Assembly (NCBI GenBank): GCA_016287765.1
Contig: JAEEWS010000008.1
Location: forward strand, 22,897 to 86,896
Length of the DNA stretch: 64,000 nucleotides
Direction: 5' to 3'
From: Lachnospiraceae bacterium
Lineage (GTDB): Bacteria > Bacillota_A > Clostridia > Lachnospirales > Lachnospiraceae
The notes under the pieces were generated by a model. That model was not told the DNA's origin, made no database searches, and was given only the letters and a program-made list of their open reading frames with translations. A program made the translations under genes and the position numbers. Within the stretch, counting starts at the first letter, position 1. The number at the start of each line of letters is the position of its first letter. This document shows positions 17,575-27,443 of this stretch, in pieces.

Positions 17575-19728
17575 ATGAAAAAAGGAAGTTTTACACTGCC
17601 CGGAGAGGCAGGCTTTGAAAAGCTGACCCTGGAGTTGGCTGACAGATGGGGAGCAGATGTTATCAGAGACAGCGACGGTACCAAGCTTTCCGATGAGATA
17701 ACCAATGCGGGTTACGGTATTTATTCCACGATCTGCATTATCAGAGATCATAACGAGTGGGCAAAAAAGAATCTTGATAAGCTTCAGCAGACATTCCTCT
17801 GCACTGAGCCCGTAATGGCAAAGGGAACCGATCTTAAGATAGAGATCATGAAGGATTTCTTTGAAGAGCAGTTCAGCGTGAACGATACCGAAAGAGCCAT
17901 GAAGTACTGGCAGGTATATGACAGGACCACTGACTGTGAGGTCGACAAAGACAATTGGAAATACGATCCCTTATCAAGATCCGTATGCATAAAGAACGTT
18001 ACACCCTGGCATGAATATACGGTGAGTTTCCTGGCATATAGGATCTGGGAAGAGATCTCCATGTATAACCACACCACCAATAATTGGGACAAGGAACATC
18101 TGATGCAGATAGATCCCATCTATCCCGAGACCAGAAAATACCTTAAGGACTGGATGGATAACTGGTGCAAGGAGCATCCCACCACAACGGTTGTCAGATT
18201 TACTTCCATGTTCTATAATTTCGTATGGATCTGGGGCAGCAACGAGAGAAACAGAAATCTCTACACCGACTGGGCGTCCTACGACTTCACCGTCAGCGAT
18301 CTGGCTCTTGACGAATTTGCAAAGAAATTCGGATACAGCATGACAGCGGAAGATTTCATCAACAAGGGCAGGCTTCATGTTACTCACACACCCGGCAATA
18401 AGAAAAAAGCCGATTGGATGAGCTTTGTAAATGACAATGTTATAAGCTTCGGCCGTGAACTGGTGGATCTGGTCCACAGCTACGGCAAGAAGGCATATAT
18501 GTTCTATGATGACAGCTGGGTAGGCACTGAACCTTACAATGAGAGATTCTCGGAGTTCGGCTTTGACGGTATCATAAAGTGCATCTTTTCCGGCTTTGAG
18601 ATCCGTCTTTGCGCAGGCGTTAAGGCAGAGACCCATGAGATCAGGCTCCATCCCTATCTCTTCCCTGTGGGACTGGGCGGACTTCCTACCTTTGCACCCG
18701 GCGGAGACCCTGCAAGAGATGCAAGAAAGTATTGGATAAATGCACGCCGCGCTTTGCTCCGTGCAAAGATCGACCGTATCGGACTGGGAGGATATCTTCA
18801 TCTGGTACAGGAATATCCTGACTTTGTACAGTGCATAGAGGACATCGGCGATGAATTCAGGACCATTAAGGAACTTCATGAAGCGGGAGCACCTTATGTT
18901 ATAAAGACCAGGGTAGCTGTCCTGCACTATTGGGGCAAGCTTCGTTCCTGGACTCTTTCCGGTCACTTCCATGAGACTTATATGAATGATCTTATCCATG
19001 TAAATGAGGCACTTTCGGGACTTCCCGTTGATGTTTCCTTTATAAACTTTGAAGATGTTAAAAACGGCTGCTTAAAAGACTATGACGTGGTGATCAATGC
19101 CGGTGCCGAGAACAGTGCCTGGAGCGGCGGAGAAGCATGGAACGATCCCGAGATCGTGAGCCTCATAAATGAGTGGGTATATAACGGCGGTACCTTTATC
19201 GGTGTCAATGAGCCTTCAGCTACCGAGGGAGGTCAGCATGTCTTTAAGACAGCAGGTCTTCTGGGTGTAGATGAAGACACCATCGAGAGGATATGTCACG
19301 GAAAATGGGCATTTGAGGTTGACAAAAAGACCGGAGATAAGTATATTCCCAATGGTGGCTTTGTTAAACTTCGGGCCAAGGTTCATCTGACTGACGGTGT
19401 TGCGAATGTATATGCCTCGGAAGACGGTTTCCCCGTATTCACGGAGCACAAGTTCGGAATGGGCAGAGGCTTCTGGCTTTCTTCCTTTGAAACCACACCC
19501 GAGAACAACCGAATGCTTTTGAACCTGCTGCTGGACTGCCAAAAGGACGGTTCGGACAAGTACATTACAGACAACCTTCATACAGAATGCGCTTTCTATC
19601 CTGCTGGAAATGTGCTTGTGGTCATCAATAACACGGAAGAGGAGCAGAGCACTGAGATCAAGACGGATTTCGGTACACAGAGCTTCAACTTAAAGCCCTG
19701 TGAGACCAGGATCGTAAAACTTAAATAG
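17575..19728 (+). CDS. GH112 phosphorylase, probably D-galactosyl-1,4-L-rhamnose phosphorylase
   Basis: 717 residues, the normal length of GH112. The start KKGSFTLPGEAGFEKLTLEL and the segment DRWGADVIRDSDGTKLSDE are typical of the family, which phosphorolyses beta-galactosides of GlcNAc/GalNAc or of rhamnose. The family is cytoplasmic and no signal peptide is seen. Lying 12 bases upstream of rhamnulokinase and after RG-I enzymes, it is most simply the galactosyl-rhamnose phosphorylase known from Clostridium phytofermentans, giving galactose 1-phosphate and L-rhamnose without spending ATP. The family is secure; substrate choice rests on context, since the specificity residues were not checked. 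AGGAGAG precedes the start. Confidence 0.88.
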   Translation: MKKGSFTLPGEAGFEKLTLELADRWGADVIRDSDGTKLSDEITNAGYGIYSTICIIRDHNEWAKKNLDKLQQTFLCTEPVMAKGTDLKIEIMKDFFEEQFSVNDTERAMKYWQVYDRTTDCEVDKDNWKYDPLSRSVCIKNVTPWHEYTVSFLAYRIWEEISMYNHTTNNWDKEHLMQIDPIYPETRKYLKDWMDNWCKEHPTTTVVRFTSMFYNFVWIWGSNERNRNLYTDWASYDFTVSDLALDEFAKKFGYSMTAEDFINKGRLHVTHTPGNKKKADWMSFVNDNVISFGRELVDLVHSYGKKAYMFYDDSWVGTEPYNERFSEFGFDGIIKCIFSGFEIRLCAGVKAETHEIRLHPYLFPVGLGGLPTFAPGGDPARDARKYWINARRALLRAKIDRIGLGGYLHLVQEYPDFVQCIEDIGDEFRTIKELHEAGAPYVIKTRVAVLHYWGKLRSWTLSGHFHETYMNDLIHVNEALSGLPVDVSFINFEDVKNGCLKDYDVVINAGAENSAWSGGEAWNDPEIVSLINEWVYNGGTFIGVNEPSATEGGQHVFKTAGLLGVDEDTIERICHGKWAFEVDKKTGDKYIPNGGFVKLRAKVHLTDGVANVYASEDGFPVFTEHKFGMGRGFWLSSFETTPENNRMLLNLLLDCQKDGSDKYITDNLHTECAFYPAGNVLVVINNTEEEQSTEIKTDFGTQSFNLKPCETRIVKLK

Positions 19729-19739
19729 GAGGATATTTA

Positions 19740-21065
19740 ATGATATATCTTGCCATTGATATCGGAGCTTCCTCCGGCAGGCATATAGTTGCCCGGAGGG
19801 AAAATGGACAGATCGTGATGAAAGAGGTTTACCGTTTCAAAAACGGACCTGTCAAAAAAGACGGCGCGCTGAACTGGGATCTCAACAATCTTTGCAATGA
19901 AGTGGTAAACGGACTAAAAGCAGCCAATGATGCGGGCTTCAAGCCGGACTGTGTGGGCATAGACACCTGGGGCGTTGATTACGTGCTCCTGGATAAAAAG
20001 GATGAGCCCATCCTTCCCGTTTATTGTTACAGAGATGAGAGAGGTGCCGTTGCGGCTGAGAAGGTTCATAAGATCCTTCCCTTTAAGGAACTTTATAACC
20101 ATACAGGTATTCAGTTCCAGCCCTTTAATACCATATATCAGATGTTCTGGGACAAGGAAGCGGGCAGACTTGATAAGGCTTCGGATTTCCTGCTCTTACC
20201 CGAGTATATCGGATTCTATCTGACAGGATCCAAGGCTCATGAATATACCAATTGCAGTACCACAGGACTGGTAAAAGCGGATACCAAAAAGTGGGATAAG
20301 GAGCTTGTTGAGAAGTTAAATCTTCCTTTAAGTTTCTTTGAAAGCCAGCCGGTTACCGCTCCCATCAAGCTTGGTAAGCTGAAAGAGGATATAGTGAAAA
20401 AGGTGGGATTTAATTGTGACTTTATTCTTCCCGCCACACATGATACAGGTTCGGCAGTAGCTTCTTTAAGAGAAACGAAGGCTGAAAATGCCATCTTTAT
20501 TTCCAGCGGTACCTGGAGCCTTATGGGCGTTGAACTATCAAAGCCCCTTACAGGCGAAAAGGCCCTGGCTGCAAACTTCTCCAATGAGGGAGGTCTCGGA
20601 ACCATAAGGTTTTTAAAGAACATTATGGGACTTTGGCTGGTTCAGTGCTTAAAGAAAGAGCTGAATGACAAGTACTCCTTTGCGGAACTTGCAAAAATGG
20701 CTTCGGAAGCGGAAGGCTTTGATTACAGGCTGGATGTAAATGCCGAAAAGTACATGGCTCCGGAATCCATGACAGACACCATAAAGGCTGAGTGCAAAGA
20801 GAAAAACTGGCCTGTTCCGGAAACACCCGGTGAACTGGCAAATGCCATATATGTGAGCCTTGCCCATTGCTATGACGAGGCGGCAAAGGAGCTGGAGGCC
20901 ATTACCGGAGAGAAATTCGAAAATATATGTATTATCGGAGGCGGCTCCAATAATACATATTTAAATGATCTGACAGAGAAGATCACAGGGAAAAAGGTGA
21001 TTTTGGGAAGCCCCGAAGCAACCGCCCTGGGAAATATACTTTTACAGGAGGAATGCTATGTATAA
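19740..21065 (+). CDS. rhaB: Rhamnulokinase
   Basis: 441 residues of the FGGY sugar-kinase family. The N-terminal phosphate-binding loop reads AIDIGASSGRH, WGVDYVLLD follows, and the ATP-site glycines near the C-terminus are CIIGGGSNNTYLND. It phosphorylates L-rhamnulose to L-rhamnulose 1-phosphate. It is shorter than the ~490-residue enterobacterial enzyme, as is usual in Firmicutes. AGGAGG lies upstream. Its 3' end overlaps the rhaA start by 8 bases, indicating translational coupling. Confidence 0.95.
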   Translation: MIYLAIDIGASSGRHIVARRENGQIVMKEVYRFKNGPVKKDGALNWDLNNLCNEVVNGLKAANDAGFKPDCVGIDTWGVDYVLLDKKDEPILPVYCYRDERGAVAAEKVHKILPFKELYNHTGIQFQPFNTIYQMFWDKEAGRLDKASDFLLLPEYIGFYLTGSKAHEYTNCSTTGLVKADTKKWDKELVEKLNLPLSFFESQPVTAPIKLGKLKEDIVKKVGFNCDFILPATHDTGSAVASLRETKAENAIFISSGTWSLMGVELSKPLTGEKALAANFSNEGGLGTIRFLKNIMGLWLVQCLKKELNDKYSFAELAKMASEAEGFDYRLDVNAEKYMAPESMTDTIKAECKEKNWPVPETPGELANAIYVSLAHCYDEAAKELEAITGEKFENICIIGGGSNNTYLNDLTEKITGKKVILGSPEATALGNILLQEECYV

Positions 21066-22290
21066 TGAGGCAAAAGAAGCTTATAAAAAGCTTGGCGTTG
21101 ACACTGAGAAGGCGCTTGACACATTAAAGAATATTACAGTTTCCGTTCATTGCTGGCAGGGCGATGACGTGGTAGGTTTCGATTCCAAGGAGGCTCTTTC
21201 CGGAGGTATCCAGACCACAGGTAACTATCCCGGAAAGGCAAGAACACCCGAAGAGCTTATGGCGGACTTTGATAAGGTGCTGGAGCTTACACCCGGTAAG
21301 AAGAAGCTGAACCTTCATGCCTGCTATGCCATCTTTAAGGACGGAGAGTTTGCTGACCGTGACGTTATCGAGCCCAAGCACTTCGAGACATGGGTAAAGT
21401 ACGCTAAGGAGAGAAAGATCGGTATCGACTTTAACCCCACATTCTTCTCACATCCCATGGTTAAGGACGGACTTACACTTACTTCTCCCGATGATGAGGT
21501 GCGTAAGTTCTGGATCAACCACGGTAAGCAGTGCCTTAAGATCTCCGAGTATTTTGCAAACGAGACCGGTATTCCCTGCGTTATGAACATCTGGATCCCC
21601 GACGGCTTCAAGGATTATCCCGCCGATCGTCTGGGACCTCGTAAGCGTTACATGGAATCACTGGACGAGATCCTTTCCGTTCCTTTTGATAAGACCAAGG
21701 TATTTGTTACTCTTGAGTCCAAGGTATTCGGTATCGGAGTGGAAGCTTATACCGCAGGTTCAGCAGAATTCTGCATGAACTACGTTAATTCTCGCCATAT
21801 AACTCCTCTCATGGATAATGGACATTATCATCCTACAGAGATGGTATCTGATAAGATATCTTCCATGTTGCTGTTCAATGACAAAATTGCTCTTCATGTA
21901 ACCCGTCCCATGAGATGGGATTCAGACCATGTAGTCCTTCTGGATGATGAGACCAGAGAGATCATGAAAGAGATCGTTCGCGCAAATGCTACAGACAGAG
22001 TATTTATCGCAACAGATTACTTTGATGCTTCCATTAACCGTATCAGCGCATGGGTAACAGGGCTTCGTTCCGTTCAGAAGGCACTTCTTTATGCACTTCT
22101 CGAGCCCGCAAGCTTCAAGGCACTGCAGGATAAGGGTAACTTCACTGAACTCATGGTACGTCAGGAAGAGCTTAAGACCATGCCTTTCGGCAGCGTATGG
22201 GAAGAGTATCTTAAGCGTGAGAACATGGTTTCCGATTACTACAGTGTTATAAAGAAGTATGAGGATGAGGTTCTTTCCAAGAGAAATTAA
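21058..22290 (+). CDS. rhaA: L-rhamnose isomerase
   Basis: 410 residues, family length. Landmarks include SVHCWQGDDV near the N-terminus, KKLNLHACYA, and metal-site segments with PLMDNGHYHPTEM and ATDYFDASINRI. It converts L-rhamnose to L-rhamnulose in a Mn-dependent TIM-barrel fold. The start overlaps rhaB. It closes the + strand locus, as a good terminator follows 10 bases later. The rhamnulose-1-phosphate aldolase gene (rhaD) that should follow in the pathway is not in this window. Confidence 0.96.
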   Translation: MYNEAKEAYKKLGVDTEKALDTLKNITVSVHCWQGDDVVGFDSKEALSGGIQTTGNYPGKARTPEELMADFDKVLELTPGKKKLNLHACYAIFKDGEFADRDVIEPKHFETWVKYAKERKIGIDFNPTFFSHPMVKDGLTLTSPDDEVRKFWINHGKQCLKISEYFANETGIPCVMNIWIPDGFKDYPADRLGPRKRYMESLDEILSVPFDKTKVFVTLESKVFGIGVEAYTAGSAEFCMNYVNSRHITPLMDNGHYHPTEMVSDKISSMLLFNDKIALHVTRPMRWDSDHVVLLDDETREIMKEIVRANATDRVFIATDYFDASINRISAWVTGLRSVQKALLYALLEPASFKALQDKGNFTELMVRQEELKTMPFGSVWEEYLKRENMVSDYYSVIKKYEDEVLSKRN

Positions 22291-22300
22291 TTCTGATCTT

Positions 22301-22334
22301 AAGAATGCCCTTGCTTTAAGGGTATTCTTTTTTT
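22301..22334 (+). terminator. Rho-independent terminator of the rha operon
   Basis: AAGAATGCCCTT pairs with AAGGGTATTCTT (12 bp with one G-U) around a short loop and runs into seven Ts. Confidence 0.9.
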
Positions 22335-22365
22335 ATAATTCATAGATGATCTTATCTGTATTTAT

Positions 22366-22393
22366 TTGCTTTTTTGGATAAATGTGATACAAT
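22366..22393 (+). promoter_or_regulatory. Promoter of the alcohol dehydrogenase gene
   Basis: TTGCTT at 22366-22371 and extended -10 TGA-TACAAT ending at 22393, 16-base spacing. It lies directly after the rha terminator, so the dehydrogenase is a separate transcription unit. Confidence 0.6.
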
Positions 22394-22438
22394 AAAACAA
22401 GACGTGAACAAGAATTCACGACGCAGGAGAGGAAAAAA

Positions 22439-23638
22439 ATGAATACTTTAAGAAAAATCTGGTGTAGAACATTTCAGGCAGGCATGAACGTGGTATTACC
22501 CCTTATGCCTTACAGAGAACCCAAGCTTCTTGACGGGGTAAAGGCTATTCCCGAGTGCCTTAAGGAGCATGGAGTGGACAATTGTATCCTTGTAACAGAT
22601 AAGGGCATACGTGGTCTCGGCCTTACACAGCCTCTTGAGGATTGCCTTAAGGAAGCAGGGATCAAATGCACGGTTTACGATGAGACCGTAGCCAATCCCA
22701 CTATAGCAAATGTGGAAGCTGCAAGAGAACTGTATGTAAATAACGGATGTAAGGGCATCATCGCTTTCGGCGGCGGTTCATCTATGGATTGTGCCAAGGG
22801 AGTGGGAGCCAGGATAGCAAGACCCAATACTTCATTAAAGAAGATGAAGGGTATAATGAAGGTGCGTAAAAAACTGCCTTTACTTATTGCCGTACCCACC
22901 ACAGCCGGAACGGGAAGTGAGACCACCGTCAGTGCGGTCATCACGGACGGTGAGACCCATTATAAATATGTGATAAATGATTTCCCTTTGATACCTGAGT
23001 ATGCGGCACTTGAGCCTGAGGTTACTCTGGGACTTCCCGGAAGTCTTACCTCCACCACAGGTATGGATGCCATGACTCATTCCGTGGAAGCATTTATTGG
23101 ACATGCAACCACGAAGAAGACAAGAGCAGCAGCCATCGAGTCGGTAAGGCTGATCCTGGAAAACCTCGAGAAAGCCTATGCCAACGGACAGGACAGAGAG
23201 GCAAGAGCAAAGATGTTAAGGGCTTCTTACCTTGCAGGTTGTGCATTTACAAGAAGCTATGTGGGCTATGTTCACGCTGTGGCTCACAGTCTGGGAGGAC
23301 AGTACGGTATACCTCACGGACTTGCCAATGCGGTCCTTCTTCCTCATGTACTTGAAATGTACGGAAAATCCGCCCATAAGAAGCTGGCTAAGCTGGCAAA
23401 GGCTGTGGGACTTGTTCCTGAAAGCACAGATACGGCAGAAGCTGCCCACATCTTTATAGAAAAGATCAGACAGATGAACAGGGACATGAACATCCCCATC
23501 ACTCTTAAAGGCATTAAGGAAGAGGATATCCCGTTGATGGCAGATCATGCGGACAAGGAGGGCAATCCCCTTTATCCCGTACCCACTTTATGGAACAAGG
23601 AAGAACTTGAAAAGGTGTACAGGAGAGTAATGGAGTAA
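22439..23638 (+). CDS. Iron-containing (group III) alcohol dehydrogenase
   Basis: 399 residues. NAD-binding landmarks are FGGGSSMDCAKG and PTTAGTGSETT. The metal-site residues are in GMDAMTHSVEAFIG and HAVAHSLGGQYGIPHG. It reduces short-chain aldehydes. Because it follows the rhamnose genes, lactaldehyde reductase (giving 1,2-propanediol from the lactaldehyde made by rhamnulose-1-phosphate cleavage) is a reasonable guess, but its own promoter and the terminator before it leave open a general fermentative butanol/ethanol role. Strong AGGAGAGG site upstream. Confidence 0.9.
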   Translation: MNTLRKIWCRTFQAGMNVVLPLMPYREPKLLDGVKAIPECLKEHGVDNCILVTDKGIRGLGLTQPLEDCLKEAGIKCTVYDETVANPTIANVEAARELYVNNGCKGIIAFGGGSSMDCAKGVGARIARPNTSLKKMKGIMKVRKKLPLLIAVPTTAGTGSETTVSAVITDGETHYKYVINDFPLIPEYAALEPEVTLGLPGSLTSTTGMDAMTHSVEAFIGHATTKKTRAAAIESVRLILENLEKAYANGQDREARAKMLRASYLAGCAFTRSYVGYVHAVAHSLGGQYGIPHGLANAVLLPHVLEMYGKSAHKKLAKLAKAVGLVPESTDTAEAAHIFIEKIRQMNRDMNIPITLKGIKEEDIPLMADHADKEGNPLYPVPTLWNKEELEKVYRRVME

Positions 23639-23646
23639 ATAAGTCC

Positions 23647-23675
23647 TTGACTTTTTACGAACATTATTGTATTCT
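23647..23675 (+). promoter_or_regulatory. Promoter of the T-box/pheST unit
   Basis: TTGACT at 23647-23652 and TATTCT at 23670-23675 with 17-base spacing, ending just upstream of the T-box stem I. Confidence 0.7.
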
Positions 23676-23685
23676 GTCAAAAATA

Positions 23686-23893
23686 GCGATGAGGATGCGT
23701 AAGTAGTTTTCACGGAGAGCAAAAGCAGAGAGCCTGTGGTCGGTGCGAACAGGTCGGAGACGGGAAAATGAATTTCAACATCGGAGCAAAAATTAAATCC
23801 CAATGAGAGCAGGCGTCAGCCTGAAGATGGGTGGTACCGCGGGTAGATCTCGTCCCATATGAGTTTAGGCTCATATGGGACTTATTTATTTAT
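23686..23893 (+). promoter_or_regulatory. T-box riboswitch (Phe specifier) controlling pheST
   Basis: A leader RNA with the usual T-box parts in order: GATGAGGATGCG stem I start, AGAGAG segments, a specifier region GAATTTCAACA containing the Phe codon TTC, the conserved T-box motif GGGTGGTACCGCGG at 23829-23842, and a terminator stem (GTCCCATATGAG with CTCATATGGGAC, 23852-23881) followed by a T-rich tract. Uncharged tRNA-Phe would pair with the specifier and T-box bulge and prevent termination. pheS begins 26 bases after the tract. The specifier was read by eye from the codon's place before stem I closes. Confidence 0.95.
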
Positions 23894-23918
23894 CATTTAA
23901 TTTTTTACGGAGGACGAC

Positions 23919-24968
23919 ATGCAGAACTTAGAAGAGTTGAAGGCCAGCATAACAGCTATTAAGGACGAGATCCTTAAAGGTGCTGCGGATCTTAAAAATT
24001 CCAAGGAGGTATATGAGTTCAAGAAGAACTTCCTTGATCCCAAGGCCGGCAAGATCAGCCAGCTCATGAAGGGAATGAAGGATATTCCCGGAGAGATGAG
24101 AGCGGATTTCGGTAAGGGAGTTAACGAACTCAAGAATTGGGCAGGCGAACGCTTTAACGAAATGGACGAAAAGATGAAGGCTGCTGAGGCCAAGCTTCGT
24201 TACGAAAGCGAGAAGATCGATGTTACCATGCCCGCAACTCATTCCATGAAGGGCTATCTTCATCCCGTAACACAGATCAGAAACAGAGTGATAGACATCT
24301 TTGCCTCCATGGGCTTCGAAGTGGTGGAGACCAGGGAGATAGAGAACGATTACTATAACTTTACCGCCCTGAACACACCTCAGGATCACCCGGCAAGAGA
24401 TATGCAGGATACATTTTATCTCTCTCCCGGATTCCTTCTTGCTACCCAGACTTCGGCAGCGCAGATCCATACCATGGAGAAGAAGAAACCGCCCATTAAG
24501 ATGGTGGCAGCTCCCGGTAAGGTGTTCCGTTCGGACGATGATGCTACCCATTCTCCCATGTTCCATCAGATCGAGGGTCTGGTAGTCGACAAGAAGATCA
24601 CTCTCTGCGACCTGCAGGGTATGCTGGACGTGCTTGTGGCAAATCTCTTCGGAGAAGGCACCAAGACAAGACTTCGTCCTTCCTATTTCCCTTTCACCGA
24701 GCCCTCCGTAGAAGTGGATGTCAGCTGCTTCGAGTGTGGCGGCAAGGGGTGCAGACTTTGTAAGGGTACGGGCTGGATCGAGGTTCTCGGTGCAGGTATC
24801 GTAAACAGAAAGGTCCTCGAAAACTGCAACATCGATCCCGATGAGTATTCCGGACTTGCTTTCGGATGCGGTCTTGAAAGACTTGCAATGTTGAAATACG
24901 GCATTAACAACATTAAGATGCTCTACGAATCGGATCTTAGAGTGCTTGAACAGATCGATGATAAATAA
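23919..24968 (+). CDS. pheS: Phenylalanyl-tRNA synthetase alpha subunit
   Basis: 349 residues. The N-terminal coiled-coil arm (about 1-90) binds tRNA. The class II catalytic core contains motif 2 region [20 protein letters not shown] and motif 3 [15 protein letters not shown] four-Cys cluster lies between ([16 protein letters not shown]), a zinc-knuckle-like insertion before the C-terminal part. It works as an alpha2-beta2 tetramer with PheT. It lies behind the Phe T-box and 45 bases before pheT. TACGGAGGACG is a strong ribosome site. Confidence 0.97.
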   Translation: MQNLEELKASITAIKDEILKGAADLKNSKEVYEFKKNFLDPKAGKISQLMKGMKDIPGEMRADFGKGVNELKNWAGERFNEMDEKMKAAEAKLRYESEKIDVTMPATHSMKGYLHPVTQIRNRVIDIFASMGFEVVETREIENDYYNFTALNTPQDHPARDMQDTFYLSPGFLLATQTSAAQIHTMEKKKPPIKMVAAPGKVFRSDDDATHSPMFHQIEGLVVDKKITLCDLQGMLDVLVANLFGEGTKTRLRPSYFPFTEPSVEVDVSCFECGGKGCRLCKGTGWIEVLGAGIVNRKVLENCNIDPDEYSGLAFGCGLERLAMLKYGINNIKMLYESDLRVLEQIDDK

Positions 24969-25013
24969 ACAGGCATATATTTTGTCCACAATTAAATGCA
25001 GGAGGATTAGAAA

Positions 25014-27434
25014 ATGTTAGTACCGCTTAGCTGGTTAAAAGATTATGTAGATATAGATGTTACCCCTCAGGTGCTGGAAGAAAAGCTCTTCGGCTGCGGC
25101 TTCGAGGTGGAAGAGCTTAATGAAGTCGGAAAGGATATTTCCGATGTTGTTGTAGGACTTGTTACAGAGTGCGATCCCATTCCCGACACCCATCTTCATG
25201 TGTGCAAGGTGGATCTGGGAGAGGGTGAACCTGTTCAGATCTGTTGCGGAGCAGACAATGTGTGTGCAGGAAAGAAATTCCCCGTGGCAAAGGTGGGCGC
25301 TCAGGTTTATGCCACAGCCAAGGACCATGTTACGATTGAAGGCGTTATGAAGATCGGTAAGGGAAAGCTGAGAGGCTATGATTCCTTCGGAATGCTCTGC
25401 TCCGGAACGGAGTTGGGCGTAAGCGAAGACATGTATCCGGGAGCAGGCTATAACGGACTTCTGGTGCTTCCCGATGATGCAAAGGTGGGAAGCGATGTGA
25501 AGCCCATCCTGGGACTTGACGATTGGATCTTTGATATTTCCGTTACCGCCAACAGACCCGATTGCCAGAGTATCTTCGGTATAGCAAGAGAAGTGGCCGC
25601 TGTTCTTGAAAAGCCTCTTAAGACCCCGGATCTTTCCTATACCGAAAGCGGAGTGAAGAAGGAAGGCTTCAAGGTTACTGTGGAAGCACCTGAGCTTTGC
25701 CCCAGATATATAGGACATTATGTTTCAGACGTTAAGATAGCAGAGTCTCCCGCCTGGATGAAGAGGAGACTGGCCCTTGTGGGAATAAATGCCATTTCCA
25801 ATATCGTTGATATCACAAATTATATCCTTATCGAGTTGGGACAGCCTATGCATGCATTTGATGAAGCTTTCCTTGAAAAGGGTGAGATCTGTGTCAGAAG
25901 AGCAAAGGATAAGGAAAAGATCGTTACCCTGGATGAGAAGGAATTTGAACTTACACCCAATAACCTGGTGATCTGCGACGGTGTTAAGCCTGTGGCTCTT
26001 GCGGGAGTTATGGGAGGACTCAATTCCGAGATCCGTGACACCACCACCGGAGTTGTTTTTGAGGCTGCAAAGTTCATGCGTGACAACATCCGTAAGACTT
26101 CCAGAGCTTTGGGACAGGCATCCGATTCATCTGCCCGTTTCGCTAAGGGCGTGGACGAGTACACCACCATCATGGCTATGAAGAGAGCTCTTCATCTGGT
26201 GGAAAAACTGGGGTGCGGTAAAGTCTCATCCACTCATGTGGACCAAAACTGCGGGAATTCCGTAGAACCCCGTGAGATGAAGGCTTCCCTTAAGAAGGTA
26301 AACGATGTTCTTGGTATAGAAGTTCCCACAGATGATGTTAAACGTATACTTACAAATCTGAACTTTGCTCCGGTTATAAGCGGAGATGAGCTTACCATAC
26401 AGGTTCCCGCCTATCGTGAGGATATGGAGAGCTTCCCCGATATATCCGAGGAACTTATCCGTATGTACGGTTACGATCACGTGGTTCCCACCTTCCTGGC
26501 GGAGGCTACCGTTACCAGCGGAGGCATGAACTTAAAGCAGAAGACGGAACTCAAGATCAAGAGGACGCTGTGCGCAATGGGAGCTTCCGAAGGTATACAT
26601 TATTCCTTCATTTCTCCCGCGGATCTTGACCTCATTGCTCTGCCCGAAGATGCGGAAGAAAGAAAGGCCATAAGGATCTTAAATCCCATAAACGAGGACC
26701 TTTCTGTTATGAGAACAACTCTTGTTCCTCAGATGATCCATGCTATGGGCAGAAATGAAAAGAGGGGCAGGCTTTACGGAAGGATCTTTGAACTTGGAAA
26801 CCGTTTTATTGCCAAGGAACTTCCCTTAAAGGATTATCCCGATGAGAGAGCCACTCTTTCCATCGGAGCTTTCGGAGACAGCGAATCCTTCTTCACCTTA
26901 AAGGCTATGGTTGAAGCTGTTGCAGATACATTGAACCTTACATTTACATATGAAGCTTCCGAGAAGCCGTATCTTCATCCCTACAGGACAGCAAAGATCC
27001 TTTGCAACGGTGAAGAGATCGGTTTCATGGGTCAGATAACCTATGAGATCCAGAAGGCCGAGGATATGAGAACACCCGGATTTGTGGCTCAGATAGATCT
27101 TAAGAGTATTGAGAAATACTATGCGATCGAGCCCAAATTTATTCCCCTTCCCAGGTTTGACATCGAGAAGCGTGATCTGGCTATCGTTATGGATAAGACA
27201 GTCACCTGCGGTCAGGCTGAAGAGGTTATAAAGAATGCCTGCCGTTTCGTTACCGATGTTCAGCTCTTCGATGTATTTGAAGGCGCACAGATCGGAACGG
27301 ATAAGAAGTCTCTTGCCTTCACGGTCACCTTCACTCCCGGAGATGAAGCCTTCGGAGCAGGTGCGGTTGACGGCTATGTATCAAAAATATTAAAGAATCT
27401 TAAGTTCCACTTAAATGCAGAGCTTCGTTCATAG
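25014..27434 (+). CDS. pheT: Phenylalanyl-tRNA synthetase beta subunit
   Basis: 806 residues, the normal bacterial length. Domain order is an N-terminal tRNA-binding OB fold (about 40-150), B3/B4 editing domain, B5 domain, catalytic-like core and a C-terminal ferredoxin-fold anticodon-binding domain (PRFDIEKRDLAIVMDKTV onward). It pairs with PheS and hydrolyses mischarged Tyr-tRNA-Phe. AGGAGG lies upstream. Expression should follow the T-box in front of pheS. Confidence 0.97.
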   Translation: MLVPLSWLKDYVDIDVTPQVLEEKLFGCGFEVEELNEVGKDISDVVVGLVTECDPIPDTHLHVCKVDLGEGEPVQICCGADNVCAGKKFPVAKVGAQVYATAKDHVTIEGVMKIGKGKLRGYDSFGMLCSGTELGVSEDMYPGAGYNGLLVLPDDAKVGSDVKPILGLDDWIFDISVTANRPDCQSIFGIAREVAAVLEKPLKTPDLSYTESGVKKEGFKVTVEAPELCPRYIGHYVSDVKIAESPAWMKRRLALVGINAISNIVDITNYILIELGQPMHAFDEAFLEKGEICVRRAKDKEKIVTLDEKEFELTPNNLVICDGVKPVALAGVMGGLNSEIRDTTTGVVFEAAKFMRDNIRKTSRALGQASDSSARFAKGVDEYTTIMAMKRALHLVEKLGCGKVSSTHVDQNCGNSVEPREMKASLKKVNDVLGIEVPTDDVKRILTNLNFAPVISGDELTIQVPAYREDMESFPDISEELIRMYGYDHVVPTFLAEATVTSGGMNLKQKTELKIKRTLCAMGASEGIHYSFISPADLDLIALPEDAEERKAIRILNPINEDLSVMRTTLVPQMIHAMGRNEKRGRLYGRIFELGNRFIAKELPLKDYPDERATLSIGAFGDSESFFTLKAMVEAVADTLNLTFTYEASEKPYLHPYRTAKILCNGEEIGFMGQITYEIQKAEDMRTPGFVAQIDLKSIEKYYAIEPKFIPLPRFDIEKRDLAIVMDKTVTCGQAEEVIKNACRFVTDVQLFDVFEGAQIGTDKKSLAFTVTFTPGDEAFGAGAVDGYVSKILKNLKFHLNAELRS

Positions 27435-27443
27435 GAGATACAG

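Noticed and set aside
17974..18999. 341-codon - strand frame opposite the GH112 gene
   Set aside because: Shadow of the GH112 reading frame; composition and lack of a start site argue against it.
23928..24989. 353-codon - strand frame opposite pheS
   Set aside because: It lies wholly across a certain pheS gene and shows no recognisable domain or ribosome site.
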